Shown here piece by piece: positions 61,944-64,000 of a stretch of 64,000 nt of DNA. The translations under genes were made by a program, and so were the position numbers. Under the pieces are notes generated by a model. It was not told the origin of the DNA, searched no databases, and saw nothing but the letters and a program-made list of their open reading frames with translations. The stretch lies in the NCBI RefSeq assembly GCF_003259615.1, contig NZ_QLLR01000010.1, forward strand, positions 1-64,000. Reading direction: 5' to 3'. The DNA is from Pedobacter cryoconitis. GTDB taxonomy: Bacteria > Bacteroidota > Bacteroidia > Sphingobacteriales > Sphingobacteriaceae. Position 1 is the stretch's first letter; every line of letters starts with the position of its first letter.

Positions 61944-63359
61944 ATGAAAATAGAGCAAATTTATACAGGCTGTCTGGCCGAGGCAGCTTATTATATTGAG
62001 AGCAACGGTGAGGCCGCAATTATTGATCCTTTAAGAGAAGTTCAGCCCTACCTTAAAAAAGCCAAGCTGGCAGGTGCGACTATCAAATATATCTTTGAAA
62101 CACATTTTCACGCTGATTTCGTTTCAGGGCACGTTGATCTTGCACAGCATTCGGGTGCGAAAATTATTTACGGACCTACAGCACAAACCACTTTTGATTC
62201 ACATATCGCAAAGGACGGAGAAACATTTAAAATCGGAGATTTAACGATTACGACTTTACATACACCGGGGCATACACCGGAATCCACTACTTATCTATTA
62301 AGTGATAAAGATGGCAAACCTTACTGTATTTTTACAGGGGATACGCTGTTTATCGGCGATGTAGGCAGACCTGATCTGGTACAAAAAGGTGCACAGACCG
62401 CTGAGGAAATGGCAGGCATCTTATACGATTCCCTGCAAGCCAAGATTCTTTCTTTACCCGATGATATATTGGTTTATCCGGCGCACGGTGCAGGTTCTGC
62501 CTGTGGTAAACATATGAGTAAAGAAACGTTTGATACTTTAGGACATCAGAAAGAAGTTAATTACGCGCTTAAAACCGCTGACCGTGACGATTTTATTCAA
62601 CAAGTAACGGAGGGTACTTTACCTCCGCCACAATATTTTGCAAAAAACGCAGCCATCAACAAAAATGGCTATGAAAGTTTTGCCCAGGTTAAAGAGAAGG
62701 GATTAATCCCAATGGAACCGGAAGAATTCGAAGCGACGGTAAATCATATGGGTGCATTAATCCTGGATACCAGGGACCCGCAGGATTTTGCCGGTGCTTT
62801 CATTCCCTCGTCAATTAATATTGGGCTGAATGGCCAGTTTGCCCCTTGGGTAGGCGCATTGATTACTGATTTGAAGCAACCTTTACTACTGATTGTAGAG
62901 GAAGGAAAAGCAGAAGAAGCGATTACCCGCCTGGCAAGAGTGGGTTACGACCATACCATTGGTTATCTGGAAGGTGGCATTGCTGCCTGGATAGCTGCGG
63001 GTAAGGATGTAGAAACTATTGGTTCGGTGTCTGTGTCTGAATTTGAGGATATGGTGCACACTCACCCGGATTTAAAAGTCCTGGATGTGCGTAAGCCCGG
63101 AGAATATGAAGCCGGACACCTGGAATGTACTTTGACCCGTCCGCTGGATTATATCAATGACTGGACAAATGAGATCAATCCTTTGGAAACATATTATATT
63201 CACTGTGCGGGAGGTTACCGGTCAATGATTGCCGCTTCTATCCTTAAAGCAAGGGGAGTAGAGAACGTAATTGATATCAAAGGCGGTTATGCTGCAATCC
63301 GTTCCACCAGTCTGAAACGCACGGATAATTCTGTGACAGCTAAAGAACTTAAATCCTGA
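61944..63359 (+). CDS. Metallo-beta-lactamase/double rhodanese protein (CstB-like persulfide enzyme)
   Basis: A 471-aa protein. The N-terminal MBL fold (1-~245) has the ETHE1-type iron site THFHADFVSGH, TPGHTPES, FTGDTLFIGDVGRPDL and YPAHGAGSACG. Rhodanese-like domain 1 (~250-355) lacks an active-site Cys where expected. Rhodanese domain 2 (~370-465) has the Cys in YIHCAGGYRS. This layout matches CstB-type persulfide dioxygenase-sulfurtransferases, which oxidise low-molecular-weight persulfides. It ends 7 bases before ypdA, supporting a role with bacillithiol persulfide. Confidence 0.9.
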   Translation: MKIEQIYTGCLAEAAYYIESNGEAAIIDPLREVQPYLKKAKLAGATIKYIFETHFHADFVSGHVDLAQHSGAKIIYGPTAQTTFDSHIAKDGETFKIGDLTITTLHTPGHTPESTTYLLSDKDGKPYCIFTGDTLFIGDVGRPDLVQKGAQTAEEMAGILYDSLQAKILSLPDDILVYPAHGAGSACGKHMSKETFDTLGHQKEVNYALKTADRDDFIQQVTEGTLPPPQYFAKNAAINKNGYESFAQVKEKGLIPMEPEEFEATVNHMGALILDTRDPQDFAGAFIPSSINIGLNGQFAPWVGALITDLKQPLLLIVEEGKAEEAITRLARVGYDHTIGYLEGGIAAWIAAGKDVETIGSVSVSEFEDMVHTHPDLKVLDVRKPGEYEAGHLECTLTRPLDYINDWTNEINPLETYYIHCAGGYRSMIAASILKARGVENVIDIKGGYAAIRSTSLKRTDNSVTAKELKS

Positions 63360-63366
63360 TTTGTTA

Positions 63367-64000
63367 ATGGAAGAATATGATGTGCTGATCATTGGTGCCG
63401 GCCCGATTGGGATGGCCTGTGGGATAGCAGCCCAAAAGGCGGGACTTAAATATATTATCGTAGAAAAGGGTGCACTGGTGAACAGCCTGTACAACTACCC
63501 TGTTTTTATGACTTTTTTCTCTACTTCTCAAAAGCTGGAGATTGGAGAAGTGCCGTTTGTGAGCATCAATCCTAAGCCAAACCGGAATGAAGCAGTAGAA
63601 TATTATCGCCGCGTGGCAGAGAAATTTAATTTGCAAATCAATCTTTTTGAAAAGGTAGAGGAAGTGAGTAAAATAGCAAACGGAGAGTTTGAAGTCCATA
63701 CTTCAAAAAGAGCTTACCGGGCTAAAAATGTGATTATTTCTACAGGATTTTATGATGTACCTCTTTTGATGGATATTCCAGGCGAAAATCTGCCTAAGGT
63801 TGCACATTACTATAAAGATCCCCATTTATATGCTTTCCAGAATGTGGTGGTTATTGGTGCAAATAATTCTGGTATTGATGCCGCGTTGGAGACTTACCGG
63901 AAAGGCGCAAAGGTTACTTTGGTTATTCGTGGTGCTGAAATCGGCTCTTATGTGAAATACTGGGTACGCCCGGATATTGAAAACAGGATTAAAGAGGGAG
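63367..64000 (+). CDS. ypdA: YpdA-type bacillithiol disulfide reductase (partial, runs off the window)
   Basis: The first ~211 residues of a flavoprotein that continues past the window end. MEEYDVLIIGAGPIGMACGIAAQKAGL is the FAD dinucleotide fold, VNSLYNYPVFMTFFSTSQKLEIG is typical of YpdA, and VVVIGANNSGIDAALETYRKGAKVTLVIR is the second (NADPH) fold. YpdA reduces bacillithiol disulfide with NADPH. It starts 7 bases after the persulfide enzyme gene, so the two are probably cotranscribed. Confidence 0.93.
   Translation, partial: MEEYDVLIIGAGPIGMACGIAAQKAGLKYIIVEKGALVNSLYNYPVFMTFFSTSQKLEIGEVPFVSINPKPNRNEAVEYYRRVAEKFNLQINLFEKVEEVSKIANGEFEVHTSKRAYRAKNVIISTGFYDVPLLMDIPGENLPKVAHYYKDPHLYAFQNVVVIGANNSGIDAALETYRKGAKVTLVIRGAEIGSYVKYWVRPDIENRIKEG

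Overview
The window looks like an ordinary chromosomal stretch from a Bacteroidota bacterium, most likely a Sphingobacteriaceae member such as Pedobacter. This rests on the protein families (OmpP1/FadL-like porin, OstA-like protein, C-terminal rhomboid extension, bacillithiol genes bshA, ytxJ and ypdA), on the near absence of Shine-Dalgarno sequences, and on repeated promoter boxes of the Bacteroidota type (TAnnTTTG, sometimes with TTG or TTTG 19-21 bases upstream). The genus is an inference. No prophage, insertion sequence, rRNA operon or CRISPR array was seen.

Layout. 1-1.6 kb: two identical tRNA-Val genes, recO and dgkA on the minus strand. 1.8-7.2 kb: sugar transporter, Tat-exported alkaline phosphatase, rlmF, a diadenylate-cyclase-like DACNV protein and an unlisted 52-residue membrane protein. 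7.4-10.3 kb: a PadR/PspC operon with a striking operator, and a CBS protein. 10.3-18.9 kb: envelope proteins (MG2/plug-like protein, porin, SGNH lipoprotein), nitroreductase, msrA and a 2-oxoglutarate-type oxygenase. 19-29.3 kb: a lipoprotein joining a GH3 C-terminal-like domain to a beta-lactamase domain, then the tightly packed mutL - rhomboid - rhomboid - EEP run, cysS, an NTF2-like secreted protein and a GDPD-family protein with lost catalytic residues. 29.3-29.8 kb: a non-coding locus with a long hairpin and ten 26-bp tandem repeats. 29.8-42.8 kb: moxR and parvulin-type chaperones, rdgB, OstA-like protein, tilS, bshA, a lactonase and a pseudouridine synthase with a repetitive tail. 43-50 kb: lytic transglycosylase, oxidoreductase, uvrA and nnr. 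50-64 kb: ECF sigma/anti-sigma pair, lipA, osmC, ytxJ, an unlisted 39-residue lipoprotein, ribH, a TPR protein, recF, DUF721, two FKBPs, ndk, nrnA-like gene, tatD, ansA, a CstB-like sulfur enzyme and the start of ypdA.

How genes work together. DNA repair is well represented (recO, mutL, uvrA, recF). Thiol and sulfur defence is scattered: bshA makes the bacillithiol precursor, ytxJ and ypdA belong to bacillithiol redox recycling, the MBL-rhodanese enzyme next to ypdA probably handles persulfides, and msrA and osmC repair or remove oxidants. Envelope assembly is served by parvulin and FKBP isomerases, the OstA-like protein and many lipoproteins.

The most unusual structures are non-coding: two related long hairpins, each between convergent genes and each beside tandem repeats; and TAnnTTTG boxes placed 4-5 bases before five start codons, which predicts leaderless mRNAs.
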